From Phallus indusiatus (taxonomy: Eukaryota; Basidiomycota; Agaricomycetes; Phallales; Phallaceae): DNA of 64,000 bases. The notes beneath the pieces were generated by a model, which was not told the origin of the DNA, did not search any database, and worked only from the letters and a program-made list of their open reading frames with translations. Location: assembly GCA_027605045.1 (NCBI GenBank), contig JAQFWX010000003.1, forward strand, positions 2,108,001-2,172,000. Reading direction: 5' to 3'. The translations under genes were made by a program, and so were the position numbers. This document shows positions 45,172 through 57,981 of this stretch, one piece after another (position 1 is the stretch's first letter; the number at the start of each line of letters is the position of its first letter).

Positions 45172-48100
45172 TTATGCCGTCCCAGAACCACCGGCACTTT
45201 GACTTGGTGAGATTTGATTCATCATCCAGTCTAGCGCTTTTCGCACATCGGCATCAGGTGTACAACCTGCCGTGGAGAAAGTCTCATTGAAACAGTAGGA
45301 AATATTTTCTACCGCGTCTTCCATGTCATCTCCATTTCCGTTGAATTGAAATTCACGCAACACCTGACGTGCATTATGAATATTTTTATTTCCGTACGGC
45401 TTTCGTATCCGTTGATAGGCTTTTAGTGCGACTGGGAGATTCGGTTTTGTAGTAATCGCTGCTTTCAATATGCGCCCTAGTGCGTACGCATCCTTATATA
45501 TAGACCTATCAAAACCGCATACTGCAAAATTTTATGGAAGAAAACCCACTTCTATTGCCATGGATGCATTTCCGCCTGTGTAGGGCAGTGCAGCGTGGCC
45601 CTTTGGTAGTCGTTGAATGATAAAGCGTAAAACAGGTTTTGGGAACGTACCGCGTCCCCAACGAGAGCGACATGTCCTCGAACATAACAAGGTAAGGGTT
45701 CGACGTCCATTACTGCTGTCTTAATGGTCGTATCGAAAACCTATACACGTAATTATGCAATTCACCTCACAGTCAGATTAATGTTGGAGCGGCTTACTCT
45801 AACAAGATCTCGTGCTTCTTTATTCCAGTCCATACTAGCATGAATCAGCGCAGCAAGCTGCGCCCGCGTTTTTGGATCATACAGAGAGAAAACAGTGAAT
45901 TATTACATAATTGTCTGAGATACTAAAATATAGATAAAATATTTTGTCAGAATACTTGGTGATTTGTGTGCAAGTGAACCAATAAAACTATCTTATGCTT
46001 CTGGTAGTCATTGCTTTTTACCCCCATTCAAAGTATCTGACAATTATTAAGTTTAGATAAGATAAGTGTGCAAAAAGTTTAGTGTAGTGTTGTCTGAGAA
46101 ATTTGAGCATTAGATCAATGAGATTTTTCCCGGATTGAATGGAGAATTGTTCCATTGTTTTTGGGAACTTTGAGGATTATTTATTGTATATATTTTGAAA
46201 TTTTCTCCTGGTAGCCTGTCCCACAGGCCATATCACATTAATAGGATATATGCTCTGTGTTTTTTGTTCAGATAACTTTTCTAATAATATTTCATTGTAG
46301 ATAATAGTATGAAATGGAACTGCATTGTCACTTGGCCAAACCAAGATGGAACATCTCCAAGGCTTGCCTTTATTATGTATATGCAAAGCACTGTAATATT
46401 TAGTAGGATTAATTATAGCCAACTTCCATTCACCAGAGTAAATTAACCTGTATGCTATGCAGATCACATCCACCACCAAATGGATACTCAAAAATATTCT
46501 CACGGAGATAGTTAATCTATGATGCCATTTTTCCAATAGGCTTTTTACCATGAAGAAATTCACAGCTCATAATCATACATGTTCAATCAGATCCATGGCT
46601 ATCTGACTGAAGCTCCAGTTGGTTATTCAGTGATTTAAGCATTTTCTCAGTATTTTTGATATTATTGATTGAACATTATTGATATAACATTCCCCAGATG
46701 ACCTGAGAACAGAAATTATGCTTTCAAAATAATTCTTTTGACTCTCATTTCACAAAAAACAAACCCAGAAAATTTTAAATCATTCCTGAATCCTAAAAGG
46801 AGGGTTCTCAGCTGGTGAACAGAAAACTTCACCTCCAGCATTATATTTTCTCAAATTTCTACCTCTGCAAATTTATTTTGTCAGGAAACAATCAGCATCT
46901 ATAGTCCGCACATAGCACTGTCTGTCTAAAGCCCGTGTCTAAAGCCTGTGCATTTATTTATTTGAACAGCACATTCACAAAATATTTTATATAGTCAGCC
47001 AGTTAATCTCAAGAGACTTTGTAGCACATGCTTTTTGTTGTTTTTTTGACAGTTTATTGGGAGCCCGTGACGCGTGACGCGCGCTTATCTCGCACTCTGA
47101 TTGGCCGAGAACACAGGGCTCGGCTGCGCCTCGCGGGCACCTGCACACTTCTTTTTTATTATGTAAGAGATTACGTAAATTATAAATTTAGACGCCGGAC
47201 CATCGAGACTTCATATATGTAATTCTCGGTTAACTTTTGACGCGCGGTTTCTTTGTCCAGTTGCGACGACCAACTAGATGAGGGCCAAGCCGATCCCTCT
47301 TTGGATAAATTCGTTACGGATATTGCTACATCCAGCATTCCGTCACGAAAAGGGTGTGCCGTAATGTGCTATTGAAATTCATGAAAGGTTAAAAAAAAGG
47401 AAGCAAAATAAAATGATAAAACCCACCTGGCTTTTCCCTAAATACTAATTAAACCGGACATGAAATCGGATAAATGAAATTGACACACGGAAAGGTGCTT
47501 TTTTACTTACAATTTGCCCTGCCGAAAGTAAGCTGTGATTTGGATTTTGCGCGGCTAACCGAGAATTTGGTATTAAGGAACGATATATCACCGTTCCGCT
47601 CCATCTCGGCTGGACATGTTTGAGAAGCCTATCGTCATCGTCGGCGAGTGCTTTATCCTGAATAAATTGACCTCTGACAATGGATCGCACGCCATCACTC
47701 CCAATGAGCACATCACAAACAGCTCTCGTCCCATCGGAAAACTGAAGACCAATAGGACCGTTTTCTCGAACATAAGAGTATTTGATGAGTCTCTTCCCCA
47801 AACGTATAACATTCCTTGGCAAGGACTGGACAACAATTCTCATGAATTCTCCTCGGGAGATTCGTAACGCATCTAGAAGGTAATCACTTAATCAGATGCG
47901 ATGTCCGAGCTTGGCTCCGAAACTCGGAGTCGCGATGCTTACCTTTCAAAGGTAGAGTTCCAAAATCACCTTCCAGATCTGGACTACGTAAATGAAAGAT
48001 AGAGTCTAGGATTGGTTGAAATAGCTCTATTCCTTCAACAATGTCAAAGAAGCCTACCTCCACCCTCTGCTGTATCTTGGCAAGCTCTCACACAAGCATC

Positions 48101-48352
48101 TTCCAAGCCCATTTTCCGCAAGGCATACTGGGCTCTACGGGAAATCGTAATGCTCGCGCCGGTCGCCGAAAGCTCAGCAGATGATTCGTATAGATCAACT
48201 CGAATATCGGGTGACGCTATCATCAGCTCAAGAGCTAAACAGACTCCAGCAATTCCGGCACCACTGCTCATATGATGAATTAACAGGGATAACGCAGGTA
48301 ACCGTTGTAGAAGATAGATAACGTACCAAATGCCTACTGTGAACCGCGTCAT
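45172..48352 (-). pseudogene. FAD-dependent monooxygenase 1, split by an insertion
   Basis: This is a salicylate-hydroxylase-like (PHBH-fold) flavin monooxygenase. The 5' part has ATG 48352, then VGICGAGIAGVCLALEL (FAD Rossmann motif), DVLIGSDGVRSIV (DG motif), GTVIYRSLIPNSRL, AHPFRDGMLDVAISVTN and KETARQKLTEN near 47230. The 3' part resumes at YDPKTRAQLAALIHASMDWN (about 45880). It then has TAVMDVEPLPCYVRGHVALV-GDA (GD motif), HAALPYTGGNASMAIE, DAYALGRILKAAITT and a stop at 45172. About 1.3 kb of AT-rich DNA separates the two halves. In-frame stops precede the resumed coding sequence with no usable acceptor, so an intron is unlikely. All family motifs survive, which means the break is recent. 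The closest relatives in the window are at 56024 and 61920. Confidence 0.82.
45895..47218. mobile_element. AT-rich insertion interrupting FAD monooxygenase 1
   Basis: About 1.3 kb of AT-rich sequence has a sharply GC-rich patch near 47060-47140 (GTGACGCGTGACGCGCGC...GGCTCGGCTGCGCCTCGCGGGC) that can form stems. One minus-strand frame at 46177-46563 (128 codons) has no recognised domain. Junctions are TGAATTATTACATAATTGTC on the left and CATATATGTAATTCTC on the right. Inward of the junctions a weak inverted similarity (ACATAATTGTCTGAGA versus ACATATATGAAGTCTCGA) is visible, but no certain target duplication. It is probably a non-autonomous transposon of unknown class. Confidence 0.5.
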
Positions 48353-51170
48353 TCTGGAAAGATATTTTCTTAATAGGAACAGTGCTGTGAACGGGGGCGC
48401 GTTTGGTTTTTATAAGGCTTTTTTAAAGGTAAATGAACTTCTATTCCGAGTGAACCGCATACTTCGGATGTTCCCTGCTACTGGATGACCTCGGACTAAT
48501 TGACAATTTGGAAATTCCAGGGAGGTGACGTTCTTCCGAGATGGGCGGACTACCAGCGAGGGGTTTGTTAAAAAAAGCTGAGAGCGGTGGACACGGACAC
48601 TTTTAATTTTATGTCATTATTAATAATATAACATAAAGAATAAGGTTTGAGATGACTGGGTAAATGTGATCAAAGAGCAGTCACATTTGACGGTTCTATC
48701 ATATTATGATGTTTTATCCCCAATCTCTTCGGACTCGGAGGATGAGGCTGAGTTTCGTTTGCAAGGTGGGAAAATAAACCAGCCACGAACTTGGAAAAGT
48801 GCGGCACTAATGGAGAAGACAAATGAAACGATATCATCAATATTGCGTGAAGGAGACAAAACATACGGCGGGGGTCAGGAGGGCAACATGATGATGGGGA
48901 CTGAGTTGAATTGACGCCGCGTGCAAATCTGGGACAACCGCGTTATACAAAATGCCGCTCAAGTGAACTGTCGCAAAAGAAATCGACGTGAGAGGGATCA
49001 TCGTTGTCTCCGATGATTAGCATGCGCAGTCTGTCATACAATATTTAAGAAGTAAAGACCTAGAGATTCCACTGGGCAGGTCGAGACTCAGGATACTAAG
49101 AATACCCTCAATTGTTACGAATGAAGAAGACGTGAAAAAAAGGAGTTTTTCTTAAGCGAAGTGCGAAAAATTATGCTTAATTTAAAAGGAAACCAGACCA
49201 CGTTAGACTAGGCCAAATCAAGAGACCGTTAGAGCGTGACCGCGTGACTAATACGCATGTGACTGCGGCTCTTGTTTTTTTTTTTTAATTTTTCCTATTC
49301 ACATACTTTGGTTACTTGTCCCCTATACAATCAAGGTCAAAGAGAGAAAACGTGTATCTCACCCACGAGCTGTCTTCTGAATAAGCTTCAATCAACATCC
49401 TGTCGCCACGGTGCGACTTCACCGGGACCCGAGTCTTTCGGCCGGAAAAAAAACCTCAGTATGACAAACCATCGACTTTGTGGTTAGGTCAAGATGATTA
49501 ATTCTGAGAAAACCCCACAGTTAAACATGTATCACTGGGTATGCTTTATTTCAAACCTAGTTCTCGTGTGGCTCACTTTAGCTTTACCATATAAAACATA
49601 GCTCGTGTGGAAATCATCGTGCTATCACTGCCTGACAGTCCGACTTTTTGCTAAATCCAATTCGCAATATAAGTGCTAAAAGCAAAAACGATAAGCTGGG
49701 ATAAAATTAGACAATGCGTTTATTGGATGGATGCTTGTGCCCGAGCGCTAGCATTTGACGAACTTATATTGAACGATGCAACAATATACATACGGGTCAG
49801 CAAATGAGCCTTTCCCACCTACAACTCCTTTTTCAGAACAAAGATGTTGCTGAATATCTTAGCCGCCTGTCTCTGGCTTTGATGATAGGCACACTTTGAG
49901 CGCTACTGAATAGCCAGCAGAGCACAGTTGTACCGTCAGTCTTCCTAGTATGGATTTCAATTTGATATTGATTTGATATTTTCAAGGATTCAACACCAGA
50001 TAACGCTGCGTCCGAGAAGAGTGGATAATCACAAACGTGATCAACGACAGACGTTCCCCGTTATAGTTAACCTCCGAAAAGCCAGTATTGAGTTCCGACT
50101 TGTGTTAATGAGAAGATAGACCATTGGTTACGAAATATTTCGTTTCCGCCGCAGCTCATTATGAATGACGACATGTGTTTCTCATAATAGGTAATCAGCG
50201 GACGTGTTTACAAGTCAATTGGATTAGTAGATACCAGACACGCCAAGAAGCAAAATTTCAGCTTTGTCAATTATGCAATTTCAATGGCTTCAACCGAAAA
50301 GAAGATTCGTGTGTTGTTACCCCTGTGGCTATGCGGCAAACTATAATACTATTGGTTCTAGGACCGGGACAAATGGAGAATCTTTAAGCCCGGACATTTC
50401 ACAAGATCGACGACTTTCAGACGCGGCAAATATCCGAAACATGGGTGACAATGACGTCGATTCACATCCTTCGCAATCTACCAGTCAAAAGATGCGACCC
50501 AATTCATAATAAGAGCACTATGTTATGTACGTTTCAAGCGGGATGACGCTATTGCAAAGGGCGGTTTAGAAATGTATCCCAGATGATGGGATACTACAGT
50601 AAGGCAACTCTGATACTAGTCAGACTTGCAGTGTATCACCCAATTTTCTTAAGCGTCAGGTGAGTTGGATGACTCATAAAGTTTACAAGAACCTCGCATT
50701 TGAAACAAGAAGACTTTTCGCGCGAGAGTAAGTGTGGCTCAGATGAATAAACATGTACAGTTGGAGTGAGAACGGGTGTATCTGACAGGTCTTCCTTCAT
50801 TCTCATGCCTGAACAGAAGACGTCGATAAGACATCACACTATCCCTACTTTTCATAGAATGCTTCTGGAAAGCGTTCCTGCGTTTCGTCTTACGCGCGTG
50901 GGATCAGCGAATTCATCGCTTCTAGCTAAAGTTCAGCTGCAAACTTCGCATGAATACCTTTTCCAACCTCTCAATACCATGCTTCTATCAAACCAAACCT
51001 CTGGAGCTGGTCTACTTTCCGATTTTTGATACGGATGATAACCAAAATAACAATCCATTTTTTACGGAAATGTAGAAGTCAGCAGGTCTTGGTGATACGT
51101 ACAGTGAAACTTTATTAAAAAATTGATCTGATACACGATTAGCTTATTTGCTCCACTTTTCCGCGCTTCT
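48353..51170. other. Long gene-free stretch
   Basis: Nearly 3 kb with only short frames (48666, 49272, 50175, 50766 on the plus strand), none with a recognisable domain or consistent splice linkage. No RNA gene was seen. Confidence 0.4.
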
Positions 51171-53271
51171 CTAGGCCCTTCCAGCAGTCCGACTTTCAAT
51201 AAAGGCCCTTACGAGACTATGTCCTTCCAGCGTTCCAAAGAAACACCGTTTTGGAGAACTTTCCCAAACCACAACATTGAGTTTTCGTGCATATTCGAGA
51301 ACGAATTCGTAATCTGATTGAGAAGCGAAAGCCGTATATAGATACCCTGAAACGTAGTCAACACATGGTTATCATGAGGAGAACGTTCAGAATTGGACTA
51401 ACCTTCTTGGGACTCAAGTCGATTGCGTTCAAGCTCCCAAAGTCGAACTTGGTCTTGAACTGTTACGGGCAATAAAGGGTTCTACGCATATCGAATTAAA
51501 ATAAGGAATTAGAAAATCGCAGCATGAAACATACATTTTTTCGCATTTGTGGGTGAGCATGCGCAGTCAGATAGCTTATAATCTATAAGCGGTTGGCAAA
51601 AAGAATCGGATGATGTTTCTTAAAATGGAAAAAGAGGAGTTTACTTGGTCAGCCGATATACCATTCGCCAAGGCCCTTTTAACGCTTTCTCTGGTGAGAC
51701 TACCGACGACGAGGTTGGGAAACCGGGATTTCAGAGAGACGAAAAGATTGAGTATGGCGATTTGAAGAGGGTTGTCTGGATTGAAAACAATATTTATCAT
51801 TCAAGCTAGGAACAATAGAAGACGTAATTTTACCGGTGTAGGCATAAAGACGGTAATTGGTTTCTAGAATGATGAAACCTTCTGAGGTGGTCCCAGTCGT
51901 TCCAATCGGATTCTTTGTCAGAGCTCCGAGACCGCTTGCAGTACCAGGAACAACAGGGAGAGGTGATGATGATGAAGTGAGCGTGGTAGAGAGCCGAGTA
52001 GGATAAAACTTCCGTATAGGCGATTGCCCAGGTGGAATGTTGCCTTTTTGCTGTGATTAAGAAACGTTATATGATGGAGCCCGGTTGCTTTTAAAACTAA
52101 ACTGATACAATACCTTCTTGTGCTTGATCATCCCATAATCCTGAAGATCCTCTAACATGGTCAATTGAGTGGGACTGAGATTTTCTGTCAGGTAGGCCTG
52201 TCCAAGCTCCATTGTCGAGAGCATGAGAAGAAAACTTAGAACTTCGACAACATCCATTTGACGTTCCTGTTAATGGTTCTATATTGGAAGTGAAACACTA
52301 GAAACTGGCGCACCTCCGCCATATCTAGGTATTGCAGTAGCAACATCCATATCTGTTCATGTGGAGAATGAAGAAGGAATTGAAAACCGGCGGATGTTAT
52401 TCGTGTGCTGGTACCTCTAAAAACAGTGAGTTAACATTTGAGCTACTTTCGGATAAAAAACCATACGATGTAGACAGCAGAGTGGCCATTAATCCGCTAC
52501 GTTGAAGGAGATATAAAACTCCTTGCGATGGTCTTGTTGGCGCTTGGCCAGTACCAGAAGCTACCATGAAATGAAGGATGGTCTAGTATCAAGCCATAAA
52601 TGTGTTAGCACGAGCACGATGAGGTTGGCAGAACTCCTTGCCTCCCAGTGTTCGCGAGCGTAATTATCAAGAGACTCGATTGACGTTGAGCGCTTCTCTT
52701 TTTCTTTTTCTTTGCCCTTTTCACTTTTGTCGGCAGGGATGCCAAAACTTCGATGTTCACCACTGTCAGATAAAGACCGGTAAGTTGATATGCGTTGTAC
52801 ACATAGTAATGACTGCATAACGTACTCTCCTGTGAGCGACATTCTAAAAGCAGCACGGAAGGTCGTGTTTAGATTCAATTTGGAACCCGTCGGAGAGACA
52901 ATATGTAATTTAGAAAGAGACTTCAGTGCTTCTTCATACGGTCTGAAAAACAAGGTATATACAGGCATTTGATTAATGAACTTCGAAACCATACTTTCGA
53001 CCATCTTTCGTTATCCAAGCCTCAAAGGTGGCTGTCGGTAAAGAGGAATCCAACCAAACGGTGCTCATAATAATCTGTCTCTCTAATGGGCTTAAAAGCC
53101 TGAAAAACAATCATAACCCGTTATCACGATGCTTTAAGACAATTCGTCATACCGGAAAATGGCAAGACATGCCGAAGGACGTGAATAAAGACGAGTTAAC
53201 GCGCTTTGTGACTGGGAGTGTAAAAAAGGCAGGAGAGAGTTCGGAAGCGATTGTACCAATTTAGGTGGCAT
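51171..53271 (-). CDS. TFB2: TFIIH core subunit Tfb2 (p52)
   Basis: Tfb2 is a core TFIIH subunit that anchors and stimulates the XPB/Ssl2 translocase in transcription and nucleotide-excision repair. ATG 53271 gives [20 protein letters not shown], then [17 protein letters not shown]. An intron leads to [47 protein letters not shown] and [15 protein letters not shown]. After a Lys/Glu/Ser-rich linker ([13 protein letters not shown]) come later exons with [60 protein letters not shown] and [20 protein letters not shown]. Stop TAG is at 51171-51173. The blocks are in Tfb2 order, so this is an intact single-copy housekeeping gene. Confidence 0.92.
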
Positions 53272-53454
53272 TTAAGTTTAATCGAAGCATGGGATGTATT
53301 TGCAATCCACAAGAGAGGAATGTTTTGAATAAGGTGCGCTGAAGGCTCCTTGCGAAGGCTACGGTCGTCGGTGGCGTGAAGCGCCTTCCTCCGGGCGCTT
53401 ACGTCACATTGTCACTGTCACTCGGTAGCACTTTCAATACCATCGTCTACGTCT
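53272..53454. promoter_or_regulatory. Shared divergent promoter of Tfb2 and the DUF4604 gene
   Basis: Only 183 bp separate the two divergent start codons, so both transcripts must be driven from this interval. No clear TATA box is visible, as is usual for housekeeping promoters. Confidence 0.6.
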
Positions 53455-54109
53455 ATGGCTCCAAAAGAACCCACAAGGCAGCAACTTTCTTCCCGGCTAA
53501 CATATCAGAGCAAGACACCCGCATTCTTGCTGAAATTGCAGAAGCAAGTTGGCGGAAGAGCACCAGCGGATGACGAATATGAGCCCCAAATTGCTAACGA
53601 TGAAGAAGGGGAACTAGACGAATTTGGACGTGAAAGGCGGCGTCCGCCAGTCACAGAAACACCGAAAAATGAGGATCCGTACCACTCGGACGAAGAAGAT
53701 GCGGAAGACGAGAAACCTGTCATTGTGGTCGTGAAAGAAGGAAAGCACTTATCGGAACGGGAGGTGGAGAACGAAAACCGGAAAGGTGAGATCCAGCGCT
53801 AACATTCTCATATCCTTCTGTAGTTATTCTTTTTTTTGAATATTGAATTGATTGCTTATTTGATTAGCCAAGGGATTGGAACCCTTGCGTCACGAGGATG
53901 AAGACAAGAATAAGAACGAACAAACGTCAAAAGCAACAGTACCCCAAACTAAGTTAGACAACAGTGGGGGCCTTTCGTTTTCGTCCAAAAAAAATAAACC
54001 ATCGGGAAATAAACGTAAAGTGTTACCCGAAGAAACGGATAAACCGACCAAGAAGGTGAAGAAACCTCAGAAAGGCCCACTCTCGTTCGATCGGAATGAC
54101 ATGAGCTAG
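53455..54109 (+). CDS. DUF4604 (KIAA1143-like) protein
   Basis: Exons 53455-53785 and 53868-54109 give 190 residues. The start MAPKEPTRQQLSSRLTYQSK, then TPAFLLKLQKQVGG, is the hallmark of the KIAA1143/DUF4604 family, whose members are small, highly charged, mostly disordered and of unknown function, probably nuclear. The rest is acidic (residues 45-85, DEEGELDEFGRERRRPP, HSDEEDAEDE) followed by a Lys-rich tail with nuclear-localisation-like patches (KNKPSGNKRKV, KKVKKPQKG). It ends LSFDRNDMS. It is transcribed divergently from Tfb2. Confidence 0.85.
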
Positions 54110-56023
54110 TGAGAATCGGTCAGTCACTTCCCTATCTTATCTTTCCCTAATCGTCGATCTTTAATGTAGAATCGCCTTATAATTTAAAGTGCATGCTGAT
54201 GACCTCCGATAACTTATTCAATCACTGGGCCTGCCCCTTGCTTGGAAATTAAATCTTTGAATCTTGACTCGCCATCGGAGTGGCGTTCCCGCTTATGCTC
54301 GCTTTATGTCGCATTTCCAATGTTTCAAAACCAAATCAAGCAAAAAAGGAGCAACAACAGCAGGGCAACAGCGCGCTCCGAGTGACCCGAGAATTGCGGG
54401 GGAGATGAACCGTACCTATATTTATCCGAAGTTGTCATCGAGCTTCTTAGAACCACTCTCCAATCTATCACCCGTTTTATTCGCATTCTCAAGAAATCGA
54501 ACGTGTATACATAAATATTTTTAACATTTTCGTTCTTTTACAAAAATGTCAAGATTGCTGGCCTCACAAAAAAATACTACTAATAGTGAGCTCGCGCCGC
54601 CGGCCCTATGCAATTTTTCCCAAGGTACGATATACTATGTCATCATTATATCAGGCTAGTAAAAGAACCTCTCAAACTGTTCCCCTTGCCACGGGACCTA
54701 GGAAGATTGCGTATGTATGTCACACCCATAGAAGAAAAGCCAACTCAAGAGACCCGACTCCGACTCGTCAGGGCTAATATGGCTGGTTGTGAATGTGAAA
54801 GTGTTGCCACCATGGTAAGCCAGCCAGCATTTCATTATATACTGCATAATAGCAAAATAGACGTAAGATAAGAAAATTGGACTCATTTTACACATTTAGT
54901 GCCGCTATTGCCTTTAACGCTTAAATATCACTATCGCCTCATTTTCTCTTCGGATATTCCTACTCCATCGGAATCGGGACTTCCGCGTGATTCTGACACA
55001 TACAGAAACCAATTCTATCAACGATCGGTGTGAACTATCTCATGTGCTGTTAACCTGCCCATTTTCAAAGAATATTATCCTGCTCTTTCCTAACTTGCAC
55101 TTCCCTCGACGACTCACGCGCATGCTAGTGTAAATACGTCAAAATACGTTATAGTGTCCCAATTAATACATGATGAACCAACCCTTTTTGTTTTACCGTG
55201 ACCGTGCACAACTTTTTTTTTTCCTTCGCTTTGCCGGCAGATATCCCGCTGATGCTAACGAATTTGTTGACCAGCTGTCAACAGCTGCAGAACGACGTTC
55301 CCTGACGTTCCCATGGTTTGGGCTTCCCATCGTGGGAGAGTGTCATTAGAAGGCTTCTTTTCAAATTCTCTACGTTTGGCAAGCGGTTTAGAAGTATTGT
55401 TTGAAAATGTGCGGATAACATTAACATTCATTGTAGGAAAATGCCGGGTTAAAGAACCTCGAATCATGCACACACCGAATTCGACCTCTAAATTACAGAA
55501 ACTCACAAATTGGGGAACAGCGATCACAATTGCCAGAAACTGACAGATATTGGGGGTGTTTCATGATAAATTCCCTCACTTCCTTTTTTATCTGTAGTTC
55601 CTTAATCTCTGGAACAATTAGCCTTTGATCCGAATTACATAACTTTTCAGCCACACTTCTGGAATTCAATACAGCGAAGGGATTAGCACATAACGTTTTG
55701 TCGATGTGCACAATGCAGGCTTGCACCACGTTATTTAAGTAAATTAACAGCATCTTTTTATGATTGCAGGTCTGATTTTTGATTATTTCACATTGCTGCA
55801 TATGACATATGTATGTATGTATGGATGCGTAATATAATTTATAATTTATATGGGTATATATGGTGCAACATCTTATTTCGATTTCGAATCTACATCAAAA
55901 TGAGAATGAGAATAATACAAAACGTTCGTGATGAATGGTATAGTTTATCATAGACGGCTCGTCAAAATTTGTAGGTGTAGAAAGTGAGGGGGTAAAGAAA
56001 AAAGTCAGGCCACTGAGACAGCA
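54110..56023. other. Gene-free stretch
   Basis: Several short frames occur. A minus-strand one at 55493-55801 has a charged helical segment (VPEIKELQIKKEVREFIMKH) but no family I know and no linked exons, so I leave it unannotated. Confidence 0.4.
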
Positions 56024-57981
56024 TCATCTTCGGAGACAGCAGCATCGTGAATCTAGTAATTTTATAGCTCTAGCGCTATCAGCATTGGGACCGCATCCGC
56101 CAACAACACGTATTGTATCTTCGTAAGTTTCGATAATTGACGCCACGGACTTTTCGACGTCGGTACCATTTGGTCCGCAAAGTTCAAAGTCGCATAAGGC
56201 TTTTCGGCCGTTTTCGACAGCTTTGTTTCCATATGGTAGCCGTATTTCCTCAAATATTCGAAGAGTTTGTTCTAAGACGTGCACACGAGATACTGAGGAA
56301 GTTTCGGAGAGAATTACTCCCGCACGGTGAAGAAGGCGGGACATAACGAAAGCGTCCTAGCAACGAAAAATTAAATCAGTCCATGCCCGCCGACTCGGGA
56401 CTAGAACGTAGGTTAGTGTGCACATACCTCAATTGCAAATGCAGCTCCAGCTCCGAGATACGGAACAGTCGCGTGAGCCTGCAGGGACAGAGCCGGAGAA
56501 GAACAAGGACAACGGAGGAGATGACCGAGGGTTTACTTAAGCCATCATAGATCAAAAGATAAATCCAAGATTTAACTCACCGCATCTCCGATTAACGCAA
56601 CTCTGCCACGACAGTAAAATGGTAATGGCTCTACGTCCATAATGGGCCATTCAATGGATGTATCCACGGACTGCGAGGCACCACGGTTAAAAACATTGTT
56701 ACGAGATGAATGAATAAGGAACGACATAGCTTACATCGAGGAGTTCATCCACATGACCGACCCAGTCCTTGAACAAGGGTCTGACATCATAGTTAAATGT
56801 TTCGCGATTGATATTTCGCGACCGGTCGACAAGCGCTTTGCTCCTCGGTGACAGTGGACTTCCTGGCGAAGAATACGGCACACCCTTGGGAGTGATGTTG
56901 ACGGCGATATTGATAACAGTTTCGGAAATAGGATACCCCACAACATGCTAGAAATTAGTCACCTGTGTCACCAGACTGTGTTACGAAGCCATGTAGTAAT
57001 ACGAATCGCACCTGGCTTTTGCCCATGTACTAGAATAGACAATTAATCTCTGCTGGCAGTTTTGAAATTAAAAAAAAAATATACGCACGACTTGTGCACT
57101 ATGTAGCATAGGATGATTGGGATTTCGCATAGCCAGTTTGACGGGATTGACGAGGGCGCGGTAAGCTATCGTACCGCTGTACCGCGGAAGAATATGTCGA
57201 TGATAAGGCGTATAATCTTCTAATTCAGGTTTCGCTCTAGCCAATTCAGCAGCTTCTCTCATGATTTGCGCTCGGACTGCCGAGCGGATCCCGTCTGCAC
57301 CAATCAGGACGTCGCATTCCACCGTCGTGTTATCGGAGAAATGTAATACGATGGGCCCTAGAGGACTGACATATTCATATCTGGTAAGTTTCTTCCCGAG
57401 ATGGGTTATTCCTGGAGGCACCCGGCGTAAGAGGATACTCTGAAGGTCTTTACGGTGTAAAGACCAGGCATCTAAATGAGAAACAAGTTTGCATTTGTTT
57501 TTTACTAATTGTGTTTGTGCGGATGCGGATATGAAATTACCTTGAAATGGAAGTTTGCCGAATATCGTGTACGGCTGCCTGTAATCGCGTAGGGTGAAGC
57601 CGCTGGCTAATAATTGGGAGATGTGTCATTCAATCAAGATTTAGTGATTTGCAATAACGAACAAGAAGGTATCTGGCTCGTTGACGCTACGATGACGGAG
57701 GCGTCGATGCAATCTTGTGCTAAACCAAGCGTGGCGAGCGCTTCGCATACTCGTCCCCACAACGTAAGCCCCGCTCCAACTTCGGTAAACTCGGGTGATG
57801 CCTCGTACACGTCGACTTGGACGCAATCTCTCGTTGGATCCAATTTGTTCAATGCGGCGGCGAGACATAATCCTGCTATTCCCCCTCCACTTGTTTGGGC
57901 AAAGAAAAGGTTGTATGAGGACGGCGAAAAAGACATGGAGCTATGCAGAACTCACGATATAGCCACTCTAATTTTCGACAT
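56024..57981 (-). CDS. FAD-dependent monooxygenase 2
   Basis: Salicylate-hydroxylase-like flavoprotein, which would use NAD(P)H and O2 to hydroxylate an aromatic substrate. ATG 57981 (MSKIRVAI) is followed by intron GTGAGT...ACAAG inside the FAD motif, giving SGGGIAGLCLAAALNKL, then DVYEASPEFTEVGAGLTLWG, VECDVLIGADGIRSAVRAQI (DG motif), GTIAYRALVNPVKLAMRNPN, a loop and NRETFNYDVRPLFKDWVGHV. Then come SIEWPIMDVEPLPFYCRGRV-ALIGDA (GD motif binding flavin), HATVPYLGAGAAFAIE, DAFVMSRLLHRAGVI and RLPYGNKAVENGRKALCDFE, with the stop at 56024. All motifs are present, so it looks functional. It is paralogous to the split gene at 45172 and the gene at 61920, all on the minus strand. Confidence 0.87.

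Noticed and set aside
45895..47218. Reading the 1.3-kb block as a large intron of the FAD monooxygenase
   Set aside because: All other introns here are about 45-100 nt, no convincing GT/AG pair keeps the frame, and two in-frame stops directly precede the resumed coding sequence.
55255..55801. Overlapping minus-strand frames as a gene
   Set aside because: There is a charged helical stretch but no family match, no linked exons and conflicting frames. The support is too weak.
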